Shown here piece after piece: positions 19,438 through 32,712 of a stretch of 64,000 nt of DNA; the stretch's first letter is position 1; every line of letters begins with the position of its first letter. The stretch lies in contig CANJIL010000004.1 in assembly GCA_947474455.1 (NCBI GenBank), positions 1 through 64,000 on the forward strand. The letters are read 5' to 3'. The translations under genes were made by a program, and so were the position numbers. The DNA is from Hyphomonadaceae bacterium (lineage in GTDB: Bacteria; Pseudomonadota; Alphaproteobacteria; Caulobacterales; Hyphomonadaceae). Below the pieces are notes generated by a model. The model had not been told where the DNA came from and searched no databases. It was given only the letters and a program-made list of their open reading frames with translations.

Positions 19438-19854
19438 TCAGGCGAGATGCGCCACCACGCGCCGCACCTGCGGTTCATCGCGATGCTCGAACAGATAGAC
19501 GCCCTGCCACGCGCCCAGCGCCGGTTTGCCACCAATGATTGGTATAGACAGCGACGTTGGCAGCACAGCCGCCCTGATATGCGCCGGCATGTCGTCTGGT
19601 CCCTCGGTGCGATGCTTTACCCAGTGCATCGAAGGATCATCCGCATGCGGAGCCAGCCGGCGGAAGAAAGCCTGCAGATCCCCGCGCACATCCGGGTCGG
19701 CATTTTCCTGAACCAGAAGCGAGCAGGACGTGTGCTGCGCGAACAGGGTCAGTAGTCCCTCCTCTCGTCCGGCGCCGGCCACAAACGCCCGCACCTCGTC
19801 GGTGAACCCGCGAAGACCCGGCCCACGCGTTGAAATACTGAAGATCGTCTGCAT
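19438..19854 (-). CDS. YjbQ/secondary thiamine-phosphate synthase family protein
   Basis: FSISTRGPGLRGFTDEVRAFV, TLFAQHTSCSLLVQENADPDVR, HIRAAVLPTSLSIPIIGGKPALGAWQGVYLFEHRD. Confidence 0.92.
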   Translation of the reverse strand: MQTIFSISTRGPGLRGFTDEVRAFVAGAGREEGLLTLFAQHTSCSLLVQENADPDVRGDLQAFFRRLAPHADDPSMHWVKHRTEGPDDMPAHIRAAVLPTSLSIPIIGGKPALGAWQGVYLFEHRDEPQVRRVVAHLA

Positions 19855-19947
19855 TTTCCAAGGATATCACGGCCCGACCCCTCTGCATCCTTCCCTTCCT
19901 CCGCGCGATCTGGCCTACTGACGGCACGTGGAATCTTGGAGGACTAG

Positions 19948-20805
19948 ATGCGTTGGACGGGCGGACGGCGCGGCGGCGGCATTGAAGACCGGCGCGGACT
20001 TGGCGCCGGCGGTTTGGCCGCTGGCGGCGGAATCGGCGCGGTGGTCATCGGACTGATCGGCTACTTCCTCTTCGGCATCAACCCTTCGACAACAACGGCC
20101 GTTCTTGGCCAGTTCGGCGGTCTCGGCTCGGGACAGGAGCGCGGCACGGAAGGCACGCCTGCCGACGATGCCGGCCTGTTCGTTGACGTCATCGGCGCCA
20201 ACATCAACGATGTCTGGACAACGCAACTCCCGAGCTACACGCCGCCCAAGGTCGTCCTCTATGAACAAGGCACCGGCACGGGCTGCGGCTACGGCCAGTC
20301 CGCGATGGGCCCGTTCTACTGCCCCAACGACTCGACGGTTTATCTCGATCTTTCCTTCTGGTCAGAGATGCAATCCAAGCTCGGCGCCTCCTCCGCTGAC
20401 TTCGCGAAGGCCTACGTCATCGCCCATGAATTCGGTCATCACGTGCAGTCGCTCACCGGCGCCTCGCAGAAGGTACAGCAGGCGCAGCGCAGCGCCGGCA
20501 GTGTAGCCGAAGGCAACCGCTATTCCGTGGCGCTCGAACTGCAAGCCGATTGCTACGCCGGTGTCTGGGCCGCCAACGCCACAAAAGTCTCCAACGGCGA
20601 AGTCGCGCTCGAAGCCGGCGACCTCGAAGCCGGCATGCAGACCGCCAACGCCATCGGGGATGACACGCTGCAGCGCCGCGGCGGCGGACGCGTGACGCCC
20701 GAAGGCTTCACGCACGGCACGTCGGAGCAACGCAAGCAATGGCTGTTGACGGGCTTTCAGTCCAGCAACCCGCGCGCCTGCGAAGGAACGTTCGACGGGC
20801 TGTAA
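19948..20805 (+). CDS. YpfJ-type neutral zinc metallopeptidase
   Basis: MRWTGGRRGGGIEDRRG..; YVIAHEFGHHVQSLTG (HExxH); SVALELQADCYAGVWA. Confidence 0.93.
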   Translation: MRWTGGRRGGGIEDRRGLGAGGLAAGGGIGAVVIGLIGYFLFGINPSTTTAVLGQFGGLGSGQERGTEGTPADDAGLFVDVIGANINDVWTTQLPSYTPPKVVLYEQGTGTGCGYGQSAMGPFYCPNDSTVYLDLSFWSEMQSKLGASSADFAKAYVIAHEFGHHVQSLTGASQKVQQAQRSAGSVAEGNRYSVALELQADCYAGVWAANATKVSNGEVALEAGDLEAGMQTANAIGDDTLQRRGGGRVTPEGFTHGTSEQRKQWLLTGFQSSNPRACEGTFDGL

Positions 20806-20817
20806 AGCCAGCCGGAC

Positions 20818-21144
20818 TCAGTCGTCCTCGTCCAGCAGGTCGCGAAGGTCGCCCAGCCCGCGCTCCCACAGCGAGCGCTGCACATTGATCCATGACTCGA
20901 TCACACCGAGCCCCTTCGGTTCGAAAGTGCACATGCGTGCGCGCCCTAACTTCTCCGTGCGCACAAGTCCACTGGCCTCAAGCACGTGGAGATGCTGGCG
21001 CACACCGGTCAGCGTGATGCTCAACGGCCCTGCAAGATCCGACACGGTCAATGGACCGCGCGCCAGCCGGTGCACGATTGCGCGCCGCGTCGGGTCGCCC
21101 AATGCGTTGAAAACATCGTCGACCTTCCGCTTGGCTTGAGCCAT
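20818..21144 (-). CDS. ArsR-type HTH transcriptional regulator
   Basis: DDVFNALGDPTRRAIVHRLARGPLTVSDLAGPLSITLTGVRQHLHVLEASGLV. Confidence 0.9.
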   Translation of the reverse strand: MAQAKRKVDDVFNALGDPTRRAIVHRLARGPLTVSDLAGPLSITLTGVRQHLHVLEASGLVRTEKLGRARMCTFEPKGLGVIESWINVQRSLWERGLGDLRDLLDEDD

Positions 21145-21150
21145 CTGCGC

Positions 21151-21615
21151 CTAATCCAGCGCGTCTGCGATGGCGTTCAACAGCGCCCGCCAGCCAAACT
21201 CGCGCATCTGAGGGCCGTCTGCCGGCCCGAAAAACGCCGCTTGATGAGTGAGCTTCAGCTTCGACCCCGCATCCGTCGGTGAAATCTCAACCGTGATCAC
21301 GGCCGCCGAGATACGCCGCTCGCCCACATCCAGCGTCTGCGTGAACACGATGCGCTCATCCTCCACAATATCATCGAACGTATGCGCCCATGTCAGCACC
21401 GCGCCCGCGATCGGCGTTCCGGGCTTCATCTTTCCAACCAACACTTCATTGCCGCCCAGGCGGAAGTCGATGCTGTAGTTCGCCACGTCATGCGCCCCGC
21501 CCCCGGCATACCAGCGCTTCTTCTTCGCAGGGTCCGCAAACGCCGCAAACACCTTGTCCGGCCCCTTCGGGTATTCGCGCTCAACCACGAACGTATTGTG
21601 AGTCACGCTGCCCAT
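21151..21615 (-). CDS. SRPBCC/AHSA1-like protein
   Basis: [26 protein letters not shown]..; GGAGG upstream of the ATG at 21615; paired with the ArsR regulator. Confidence 0.88.
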   Translation of the reverse strand: MGSVTHNTFVVEREYPKGPDKVFAAFADPAKKKRWYAGGGAHDVANYSIDFRLGGNEVLVGKMKPGTPIAGAVLTWAHTFDDIVEDERIVFTQTLDVGERRISAAVITVEISPTDAGSKLKLTHQAAFFGPADGPQMREFGWRALLNAIADALD

Positions 21616-21727
21616 CGAGCCCTCCATACTGAAGCCTATACTTCACTATATAGATGCACGAAGATGGTCATGTCTACGCTTCACAATGTGGCTCGCTCGT
21701 GAAGAGCTGATCACGTCAGACCCAGAA

Positions 21728-21745
21728 GGGCGGCTCCGGCCGCCC
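21728..21745. repeat. short perfect hairpin
   Basis: GGGCGGC-TCCG-GCCGCCC in the intergenic region upstream of the SRPBCC gene. Confidence 0.5.
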
Positions 21746-21872
21746 GTCCCGCCATCGCCCCCAACCTACGCCGTCGCGGATGGGGGATCCACCGCCGTCA
21801 CGCGCAGGCAACGATCGCTTTATGTTAACTGCACGGTGGAAGGTCTTTCCGCCAGCGGTCAGTCGGGCAAAA

Positions 21873-21901
21873 GAAAGCCCGGCGTTCTGCGCCGGGCTTT
21901 C
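21873..21901 (-). terminator. intrinsic terminator of rpoD
   Basis: 12-bp stem GAAAGCCCGGCG/CGCCGGGCTTTC, followed by TTTTG on the minus strand. Confidence 0.85.
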
Positions 21902-21924
21902 TCAATCTTCGACCCACTAACCGA

Positions 21925-24372
<2,448 letters not shown>

Positions 24373-24373
24373 G

Positions 24374-26284
24374 TCAGTCTTCAGAGTGTTTTGACTCCAT
24401 TGCCGCGCCCATGCCTCCCAAGGCGTTCCTCAATTCCTGAACGCCTTCGGAGGCCGGAGTGGCCACCGCTTCATCCACTACAGACCGGCTGGCGCTGCGC
24501 CGCGCGATCACCTTCTGCATAAGCCGATTTTGGTGGGCGGCGCTCATGATCTCGACGCCCTCCTCATCAGCCCGTTTCGTCGCCTGCACTTCCGCTACAA
24601 GCGTTCTTGCGATGGGAAACCGCTCCATTGCGTCGAGCCAATCACGGCTCCCGACATCCAGGTCGGCGCCCGGCTGCCTTCGCAGAAAAGGTTCCAAAAG
24701 TTCGACAGCCCGCTTGCGGTCAAGGATACGTAAATGGGCCGCAACAGTAGGCAGGTCAAGCTTTTCAGCGCTTTGATACACGTCGAACGCCGCCTCCCGG
24801 ATCGCCGCCACATCCGGATCGTCATATTCGGACTTGGCTAGGGCTTCGCGCGCTGACTCGAAGTGTTCAGGCACCAGAATGGCCCGAATTAGCAGTCCAA
24901 GGCCCGCCAAGCCGGTCGGACCAGGGCTGAACCCCATCTTTCCGGGATTTCGACCCTGTCCGCCAGCGCCCACATGTGCAGCGCCCGACCCCTTACCCTG
25001 ACGGAAATGCCAAAATAGCCTGTCCCGGAGTTCGCGCTCATAGGCCTTCTTCACGCCGGGATGCTTAATCTGGATCACAGCGGCCATAAGCCGCGCTTCG
25101 AACCCGGCCTTCCGTTCCGGGGTGTCCAGCGGCTCGGCTTCCAGCTCCCGCGACCACAGCAGGTCAACTAGCGGCCGCGCCTGGCCCAGCAGGTCGCGCA
25201 TTGCCTGCCCACCTCTGACGCGCACGACATCATCGGGGTCCATCCCGTCCGGCAGCAGCACGAAGAACAGCGTCTTGCCCGGCTCGATCAGCGGCAGCGC
25301 CCGGTCGCACGCCCGCCACGCCGCCCGGATCCCCGCGGCATCCCCGTCAAAACAGAGGATAGGTTCAGGCCCCGCCCGCCACAGCAGATCGAGCTGCTCC
25401 TCGGTCAGCGCCGTTCCGAGCGGCGCCACCGCCGTTCCGATACCCGCCTCCGCCAGCGCGATCGCATCGACATAGCCTTCGGTCACGATCAGCCCACGTG
25501 ACAGCGGACCTTCCTTGATCGGGGCCAACGCCTCGCGCGCATCCATGTAGCGATAGAGCGTCCGACCCTTGTGGAAGAGCGGCGAGTCCGAGGAGTTGAG
25601 ATATTTCGGCTTCCCATCTGGATCGAGCGTCCGCGCACCGAACGCGATCACTCGGTGCGAATGGTCGGTGATCGGAAATATCACGCGATTGCGAAAACGG
25701 TCCCATGGCTGCCTACCGTCATCGGGCTGCACCAGCAGCCCCGCCTCGATCAGCTCTTCATTCGTCGCGCCCTGTTTCGTAAGCAGTTCCGACAGTGATC
25801 GCCAGCCGTCCGGCGCAAAGCCCAAGCGATGTCGCGTCCAGGCTTCCGGCCCGAAACCGCGCTTCTGGAGGTATTCCCGCGCTTGCGTTCCCGCTGGCTT
25901 GCGCAGCTGCTCCTCGAAGAACACGCACGCCTTCTCAACCCAGTCGATCAGCGTCGCGCGCCGCCTGTATTGCTGCGCCTCGCCCGGCGACGGCGCCGGC
26001 AGCTCCAGCCCGACATCGCGCGCCAGCTTCTCGACCGCTTCGTAGAAGGTCAGCCGCTCCGTCTCGGTCAGGAAGGTGATCGCATCGCCGGACTTCTGCG
26101 TGGAGAAGCATTTGTAAAAGCCGCGATCGTCATGGACGTAAAAGCTGGGCGTCTTCTCGCTCGAGAAGGGCGACAACCCCACCCAGTCCTTGCCGCGCTT
26201 CTTCAGAGAGACCTTTTTCCCAACGACATCCGAGAGCCGCACGCGCGACTTCAGCTCGCTCAGAAACTCCTCCGGAAACCGCAT
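24374..26284 (-). CDS. dnaG: DNA primase
   Basis: Zinc-finger region, [54 protein letters not shown]. Confidence 0.96.
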   Translation of the reverse strand: MRFPEEFLSELKSRVRLSDVVGKKVSLKKRGKDWVGLSPFSSEKTPSFYVHDDRGFYKCFSTQKSGDAITFLTETERLTFYEAVEKLARDVGLELPAPSPGEAQQYRRRATLIDWVEKACVFFEEQLRKPAGTQAREYLQKRGFGPEAWTRHRLGFAPDGWRSLSELLTKQGATNEELIEAGLLVQPDDGRQPWDRFRNRVIFPITDHSHRVIAFGARTLDPDGKPKYLNSSDSPLFHKGRTLYRYMDAREALAPIKEGPLSRGLIVTEGYVDAIALAEAGIGTAVAPLGTALTEEQLDLLWRAGPEPILCFDGDAAGIRAAWRACDRALPLIEPGKTLFFVLLPDGMDPDDVVRVRGGQAMRDLLGQARPLVDLLWSRELEAEPLDTPERKAGFEARLMAAVIQIKHPGVKKAYERELRDRLFWHFRQGKGSGAAHVGAGGQGRNPGKMGFSPGPTGLAGLGLLIRAILVPEHFESAREALAKSEYDDPDVAAIREAAFDVYQSAEKLDLPTVAAHLRILDRKRAVELLEPFLRRQPGADLDVGSRDWLDAMERFPIARTLVAEVQATKRADEEGVEIMSAAHQNRLMQKVIARRSASRSVVDEAVATPASEGVQELRNALGGMGAAMESKHSED

Positions 26285-26434
26285 CTCTGTTTACTGGCCC
26301 TAAGCCCAACTCCCGGCGCTACAAGCGGCGCGCAGTACACGCCAGCAGCCAACCGACCGATCCTGTGGACCGTTTCAATGGGAATTGTGCGCTGATTCGG
26401 GCGAATCAAGCGGCAAGCTGTTAAAGCCCTGTTT

Positions 26435-27202
26435 TCAGGCGCTTCGCTGGATCCGCTTGCCTTCCATGAGGGCGTACCACGCCCACCATTTCAGGCCCGG
26501 AATCCGCAGCAGCACAGCGTCGACCGCCTCGCCGACAGCTCTCACCGGCTTCTCCAGCGGCGTCTTGCGGAACAGCACCGAGCCGAGCGACGTCAGACCA
26601 TAAAGCCTCACATCGGTCTTCTCGAAGGTATTGTCGAACTTGTGGAAGTCCGGAACCAGCAGCGGGTGTTCATCCGGCGTGCGCGCTTCCGGCGTCTTCT
26701 TGCGATAGTATTCGATCGCCGGGTTGTGGCCCAGCGGTTCGGTGAACAGCACCACCCCACCCGGCTTCAGAACGCGGCGCAGTTCGCTCATCGCCTTGTC
26801 ATAGTCGAGGTGATGCAGGATGCCCGAGCCGAACACGAAATCGAAACTGCCGTCCGCGAAATCCATCGCCTCGGCGTTCTGCACGGACAGGTTCACATTG
26901 GTGATGCCGAGGCGCCTGATCTCGTCATTCCCGGCGTCGACCGCCTGTTTCGAAATGTCGATGCCTTCGACCCGTTTCGCGACGCCCGCCAGTGCGATGG
27001 CGTTGTAACCGTGGGCGCAGCCATATTCGAGGACGACGGCGCCCTTGGCCAGCTGCTTCCGGCGCTTCGCATAGCGGTCAAAACAGCTCTTGATCGCGGT
27101 ATAATACTTCATCTGGGCCGAGCGATCGTCCTCGCCGCCGGCGAAACGAGCGTCGTGGAACTGACGTTCGCGTTCAATGCGATCGATCGGGCCGCCGTCC
27201 AT
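26435..27202 (-). CDS. class I SAM-dependent methyltransferase
   Basis: VLEYGCAHGYNAIALAGVAKRVEGIDIS; FDFVFGSGILHHLDYDKAMSELRRVLKPGGVVLFTEP. Confidence 0.85.
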   Translation of the reverse strand: MDGGPIDRIERERQFHDARFAGGEDDRSAQMKYYTAIKSCFDRYAKRRKQLAKGAVVLEYGCAHGYNAIALAGVAKRVEGIDISKQAVDAGNDEIRRLGITNVNLSVQNAEAMDFADGSFDFVFGSGILHHLDYDKAMSELRRVLKPGGVVLFTEPLGHNPAIEYYRKKTPEARTPDEHPLLVPDFHKFDNTFEKTDVRLYGLTSLGSVLFRKTPLEKPVRAVGEAVDAVLLRIPGLKWWAWYALMEGKRIQRSA

Positions 27203-28180
27203 TTACCGTATCCTTCACTGCCCTGGAGTGCACCCGCCATGCACTCCTCAGGCCAGCCCCAAACACCGCCGCTAACCATATTCCCCCAACGCCCCCGCTC
27301 CCATCTGACTCCACTGGCGCGCGAGTGGTTTCACAGCGCGACCAACGGCAGCGGTACGAACCGGTTCGCGACCCACTCCACAATTACCGTCACTCCCGCC
27401 GAAGCCCCAAGCGCGAAGAGCGGGAACCCAGGAGTCATCGGCGCCGACGCCTGATGGTTCGACGAGGCACGCTGTGCGTGTTGGTCGCCATGAGGCCCTC
27501 TAGCGGCGGCAGTTCGGCGCTCCTGGTGGGCAGCCAGCTAGGCTTGCGCCCGTCGCACCGTGAGCGGGCAGTCCGCGCAACGGGCGATTTGGTCCAGTAG
27601 ACCAATTCGAGCGGCGAACGCCCGGAGCGATAGCGCTGGGCGGCGTGCTCACAAACGCCGGGGTGGCGGATGGAGCCGTTCCCAATTCGCACAACAGCTG
27701 AAAATCTTCGCCCCTGATTTCAAAGCGCTGACGACGAAGGATGGAGGATTGAGCCCCGCCGATTCGACCGGCCTGCGAGCGGTCGCGCGGCGGCGCCCAC
27801 GACACCGGCACAAACCCGCGCACACGGACAGGTAACGCCATCGCTTCCTCAGCCCTGGCTGGCAGCGATGCTGCGCGTAGTTGCCGAGTTCGTGCAAAAC
27901 GTCGTCTCGACTTTCCGTATGCGTCTCCGCCGTCCGCCCGTGATTGGCACATGGTCATTGCCGCAACCGCTGCCCGGAAAGACGCCGGACACCTATAAGG
28001 AAACCATCCCCATCGCAGCACGCGACAACGACTCGATAGTCCTCATGCTGAGGAGAGCAGCAACGCTGCGCACCTCGCAGTACGAGGGCGTGCTCACCAC
28101 CATGAGCCACACCTCACCATCCTCCACGCCATGCTTCGCGACAAACGCGACTTCGCTTGAAACAAGACAGTTGTTCCGTA

Positions 28181-28345
28181 TCGATGCTTCGCATCGGTCC
28201 ACCTCCCCCTGCTATGCAGGTGGAGGCACGCGCACCGCCGCAACGAAGGGGAATTGCCTCCACCAGTCCGGTGGATTGGGGGAGCTGGATTGCTCGCGTC
28301 AGCGCGCAAGACGGAAGGGGCTCGCCCCGCGCCCCGTCTTCACCC
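28181..28345. repeat. complex intergenic palindromic element with several adjacent stem-loops
   Basis: CGATGC-TTC-GCATCG (28182-28196); CCTCC..CTGC-TAT-GCAG..GGAGG; CCACC-AGTCC-GGTGG; GACGG..GGGGC-TC-GCCCC..CCGTC. Resembles dispersed intergenic palindromes of alphaproteobacteria; only one copy seen here. Confidence 0.5.
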
Positions 28346-28416
28346 AGCGTCCACCTAAACGGCGCGCTCAACTCAAATTCCAGCAACCCCGCACTCACCT
28401 GCGGGATCGCGCCTGC

Positions 28417-29250
28417 TTATCCAAACCGCCGTACACTTCGCACATCCCCCGCGATCGGCCGGATGCGATCGACCGCCTGCTTCAGCGGCTCGATCTCGCA
28501 GTGCATGTCGCGTGCGCTCGAATGCAGCAGCATGGTCGGCGAGCACATGATCCCGACATGGCCACGCCAGAACAGCAGGTCACCGCGCTCGAGATCGGAA
28601 AAGTCCGCCGCCGGCTTGAAGTCGACGCCCAGCGTCTGTTCCTGCATGTCGGAATCGCGCAGCGGAAAAATCCCCGTCGCCTGCAGCGAAACCTGCACCA
28701 GCCCCGAACAGTCGATGCCCGCGCTCTCGCGTCCTCCCCAAAGATAGGGTGACCCGACAAACCGCTGCGCGACGCCGACAAAATCTGTCTCGGTCTCTGC
28801 AAGTGGCGCGACATGCCGGGCGAAAATCCAGCCTGCCCCCTGCACTTCCGCGAAATTCCCGACGATCTCCCCCAGCGCCATCCGCGCATTCATCGACACC
28901 GCCCGCGACGGCCGCGATTTCATGTCGGCCCGCTCATATATGAACGAGCGCAACACCCTTACCCGATGCGTGGGCTCCGCCCGTGCCGGGCTCAGGCTCG
29001 CCGCACGTATCCAGCCGACATAGCGGTCCAGCCCCAGCTGGACATAAGCCCATTCACTTCCATCATTGTCCGTGATGCGGTCGAAAACGCGCACGGGTTC
29101 ACCGAACAAGGCCTGATTGACCTGTTCGGCTGACCCGTCCGGGATTTTACGAAGAGCCGCTGATCCTGCGGAGATGCGCATGGCTTCGCCGCCGGTCAGC
29201 CCCCCTTCTGGCGTGAGGCGTGGTTCGCTCGACCAGCGGTCAGGCTGCAT
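28417..29250 (-). CDS. SH3-domain plus NlpC/P60 cell-wall hydrolase
   Basis: SPYLWGGRESAGIDCSGLVQVSLQATGI, RGDLLFWRGHVGIM; SH3-like N-terminus. Start uncertain (29250 or 29181). Confidence 0.9.
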   Translation of the reverse strand: MQPDRWSSEPRLTPEGGLTGGEAMRISAGSAALRKIPDGSAEQVNQALFGEPVRVFDRITDNDGSEWAYVQLGLDRYVGWIRAASLSPARAEPTHRVRVLRSFIYERADMKSRPSRAVSMNARMALGEIVGNFAEVQGAGWIFARHVAPLAETETDFVGVAQRFVGSPYLWGGRESAGIDCSGLVQVSLQATGIFPLRDSDMQEQTLGVDFKPAADFSDLERGDLLFWRGHVGIMCSPTMLLHSSARDMHCEIEPLKQAVDRIRPIAGDVRSVRRFG

Positions 29251-29707
29251 GCGAGCTTGAGCCGGCGCCGTCTCTTGGCGCCGCAGGATGGGCAGCCGGT
29301 TTCTTGACGGGCGGCTGCGAGGAAGCGGTCGGCTTCAGCTCGGGCGACTTCGGCCCTGCCTTCAGCCCAGCAGCCTCGTTGGCCCGCTCGCAGGCAATCA
29401 CCCGGTCGCCGAGCCCGGCGAGGACCGCAAGGCCACGTGCTGTTGTCTGAACAAGAACGCTGCGCCTGTCTGACTCGTCCGGCAACCGCGTGGCAAGGCC
29501 AAGGCCTGACAACGCATCAAGCGCCCGGCTCACCGCCGGCTTGCCGAGCCCGAGGGCTTGCGCAAGACCGCGCACCGTGTGGGGCCCGGGTTCTAGAGAA
29601 ACACGAAGAAGGATTGCCGCCTGCCGGACATTGAGGTCAGGCCCATCAGCCCGCACCGTTTCCGCCAGTACATCTTTCAATAGGGCAAGCGCCGCTGTGC
29701 GGTCCAT
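29240..29707 (-). CDS. MarR family transcriptional regulator
   Basis: LNVRQAAILLRVSLEPGPHTVRGLAQALGLGKPAVSRALDALSGLGLATRLPDESDRRSVLVQTTARG. Confidence 0.85.
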   Translation of the reverse strand: MDRTAALALLKDVLAETVRADGPDLNVRQAAILLRVSLEPGPHTVRGLAQALGLGKPAVSRALDALSGLGLATRLPDESDRRSVLVQTTARGLAVLAGLGDRVIACERANEAAGLKAGPKSPELKPTASSQPPVKKPAAHPAAPRDGAGSSSHAA

Positions 29708-29835
29708 GACAGCTCCAATTGGCCGGCCCCTTGAGGAAGAGACTCGCGCGATTTCGGCGGCTGTTCAAGCAGAACGGAAGGAATAAAAATGGGAACACGA
29801 GCCAAATAAAAGTGTTTCTGGCTCCGGCGTTTTTT

Positions 29836-31200
29836 CTAGCGCGCGTAACGGGCCTTCAGCATGGCCCAAACAGCTCGCAATCCGCACGCCGCAGCCCCGG
29901 CAGCGCGGCCATAACGGGCCGGCCGCCATGCCCAAATGTCAAAGTGAGCCCATGACGGCGCGTTCACAAAAGCCTTCAGGAACAAGGCCGCGGTGATCGA
30001 CCCGCCCATTGGGCCGTCGGCTGTGTTCTTCATATCCGCGATGGGCGATTTTAGCCCGCCTTCATAGCCCGGCCACAGAGGCATCCGCCAAACGGGATCG
30101 CCAACTTGTTTCGCAGCCGATGCGATATCGGCCGCGAGAGCTTCATCATCCGTATACAGCGGCGCGAGATCCGGCCCCAGCGCCACCCGGGCCGCCCCGG
30201 TCAGCGTCGCAAAGTCGATCAGCAATTCAGGCTTTAGCTCGCTGGCCCGCGTGAGCGCATCCGCCAGGATCAGGCGGCCCTCGGCATCCGTGTCATCGAT
30301 CTCGACCGTCACCCCTTTGCGGGATTTCAGGATATCGCTCGGCCGGAACGCACCAGGTCCGATCGCATTCTCGACCGCTGGCACGCAGCAATAGAGCCGC
30401 ACCGGCAACTCCGCGCTCATCACCATCCGCGCCAGCGCCAAGGCATGAGCTGCTCCGCCCATGTCCTTCTTCATCAGCGTCATGTTCGAGCCGGTCTTGA
30501 GATTGAGACCGCCCGTGTCGAACGCCACGCCCTTGCCGACGATCGCCACAATCGGCGCATCGGCCTTGCCCCAGCTGATCTCGACATAACGCGGCGCCTG
30601 CTCTGCTCCTTTGCCCACCGCGTGCACCATCGGATAGCCGCTCTCCAGCGCCTTGCCGGTGGTGATCTCGATCTCCGCGCCAAACTCCTTCGCCAACCCC
30701 TCGGCCTCCGCCGCAATCTCGGCCGGCCCCAGATCACATGGCGGGGTGTTGACCAGATCGCGCAGCCAGTCGATCGCATCCGCCTGCCGGCTCACCTCAG
30801 CGCCATCGACCGATTTCGGCAGCAACAACCTGCGGGGCTTTTCACCCAACTTGTATTTCGTGAACTTGTAAGCCCCGTCGGCCCATCCAAGCGCCAGCGT
30901 CTCGCCATTAAATCCTTCCGGAATTTCGGTGAGCGCGTAATCCCCTGCCGGCAGCGAGGCAGGCAGGCTCGCGAGCACGAATGAGTCATTCCCCTCGCCC
31001 AGCCCGACAAGCACGCTCTCGATCTCGCCGCCCGCGCCGTGGATCAGCAGCGTCCTGCCCGCATCCCCGCGAAACCCGGCGGCATCCACCAGAACCCTGA
31101 TCCGCGCCGCCTGCGACTTGGTCCAGGGACCCAGCCCGGCAGCCGTCACAAGTTGCAGGGGCGCGGCTGATGAGGAACGGGGCAGGAAGGCATCATGCAT
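29836..31200 (-). CDS. M17 leucyl aminopeptidase family protein
   Basis: VGKGVAFDTGGLNLKTGSNMTLMKKDMGGAAHALALA; EIDDTDAEGRLILADALTRA; DFATLTGAARVALG. Confidence 0.94.
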   Translation of the reverse strand: MHDAFLPRSSSAAPLQLVTAAGLGPWTKSQAARIRVLVDAAGFRGDAGRTLLIHGAGGEIESVLVGLGEGNDSFVLASLPASLPAGDYALTEIPEGFNGETLALGWADGAYKFTKYKLGEKPRRLLLPKSVDGAEVSRQADAIDWLRDLVNTPPCDLGPAEIAAEAEGLAKEFGAEIEITTGKALESGYPMVHAVGKGAEQAPRYVEISWGKADAPIVAIVGKGVAFDTGGLNLKTGSNMTLMKKDMGGAAHALALARMVMSAELPVRLYCCVPAVENAIGPGAFRPSDILKSRKGVTVEIDDTDAEGRLILADALTRASELKPELLIDFATLTGAARVALGPDLAPLYTDDEALAADIASAAKQVGDPVWRMPLWPGYEGGLKSPIADMKNTADGPMGGSITAALFLKAFVNAPSWAHFDIWAWRPARYGRAAGAAACGLRAVWAMLKARYAR

Positions 31201-31794
31201 GACGGGGCCTCGGGAACTTCGGTTGTGCAGAGATCTGCCTCCGATTTGCGGATATCGGCAATGTATTCAACAGTCCGCAACCGGCGCAGCCGCAATGCTG
31301 GCGCGGCATCTCAGCTCCCCAGTCCGAACGCCAGGCTATCGCCGGAATGGATAGCGGCCCGGTGGCGGGCGAAATCGAAGATCGCGTCGCCACTTCTCGC
31401 GTTCGCCCCACAGTCAGCGCAGATCAAGTGCACATGGATTTGCGACGACTGCGCTTTGCCTGCCGGCAACTGGAGGTCGGTCCGCCGCCGGATCTCCTTC
31501 GCATGCTTCTCGGCCGATTGCGGCCCGGAATTCTGTCTCATGTTCCCTACCTCAAGGGCTGCGATGCTCCAGAACTCCTCCACAGTGAAAAACCTGAACC
31601 TGTCTCGCGGTCACCGAGGCCGGACACCGCGCATCCATTGCCGGTGAGTCGGCCTATCTGCGCATTGGTGTGACACGCGTGAGATGATACCCGTTAGAAC
31701 GGGTCCAGCCTGGGCCCTACCCCTCCGCACGCTTTCTTTAACGCTTCCTTGACGTGGCGCGCCTCAGGATTCAGCCAATATCCGAGGATTGCCC

Positions 31795-32601
31795 ATGCCC
31801 CACATCCGACTTGCTTCGACCGTGAGCTTTGCCGCGCTGACGCTTGCTGGCTGTATCGCGGCGGCGCCGCCGAATGAGCAGGAACTCGCCCTGATCAACT
31901 CCGCGTCCAGCCAGATCCTGCCGGCCACGCAGGCCGAGCGCGACTTCGCGGACAAACAGGACCTTCTGAACCAGGCCAAATTCTGGAGCGGCGAGTATGA
32001 AAAGAACCCGAATGAGTACCAGGCAGCGCTGAAGTACGCCCGTGTCCTGCGCGCCATCGGCTCGTCTGCCCGCGCGACCGAGGTCGCATCCCAGGCGCTG
32101 GTGCTAAAGCCCGGCGATGTCGAACTTACGCTTCTCTATGCGCAGGCCTCGCTTGACCAGGGCAAGGCGGCGGACGCGGCCGTGGCGCTTGCCCGCGCCG
32201 AAGCGCAGGGTCAGGGCGACTGGCGGATCCTGTCGATCATCGGCGTCACAATGGACTCGCTCGATCAGCATCCTGGCGCCCAGGACTATTATCGGAAGGC
32301 GATCGCGCTTTCCCCGGACAATCCGAAAATCCTCGCCAATCTCGGACTCTCCTATGCGCTTGACGGCAAGCCGGGCCTCGCCGAGCAGACCCTGCGGCAG
32401 GCCATGGCCCTGCCCGGCGCCGACAGCCGCGTGACCCAGAATCTCATCGTCGTGCTTGGCGTGCAGGGCAAGTTTGAGGAAGCCGAGAAGATCGCCGGCA
32501 CGGACATGCCCAAGACTCTGATGGAATCGAACCGGGAATATTTCCGTTCGATGCTGAACCCCTCGCGCAGCTGGGAAAACCTGCGTGGAACTCAGAACTA
32601 G
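31795..32601 (+). CDS. TPR lipoprotein, TadD-like
   Basis: Lipobox LAGCIAA; LNQAKFWSGEYEKNPNEYQAALKYARVLRAIGSSARATEVASQALVLKPGD and further TPRs, as in Flp pilus TadD. Confidence 0.75.
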   Translation: MPHIRLASTVSFAALTLAGCIAAAPPNEQELALINSASSQILPATQAERDFADKQDLLNQAKFWSGEYEKNPNEYQAALKYARVLRAIGSSARATEVASQALVLKPGDVELTLLYAQASLDQGKAADAAVALARAEAQGQGDWRILSIIGVTMDSLDQHPGAQDYYRKAIALSPDNPKILANLGLSYALDGKPGLAEQTLRQAMALPGADSRVTQNLIVVLGVQGKFEEAEKIAGTDMPKTLMESNREYFRSMLNPSRSWENLRGTQN

Positions 32602-32712
32602 ACAAAACAGGCCACCCCTAAAGTAAATTAATCCGGGCCATTCATTGCTCGGAACGGCTCGCCAGTCCGTGCGGTCTCGGCTATTCGTGCGCGCGAGCTG
32701 ATGGAGGGACTG

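Noticed and set aside
31311-31583. Minus-strand ORF with HVHLICADCGANARS, Fur/zinc-ribbon-like
   Set aside because: Only one CxxC, no supporting HTH or other family motif; too weak to call.
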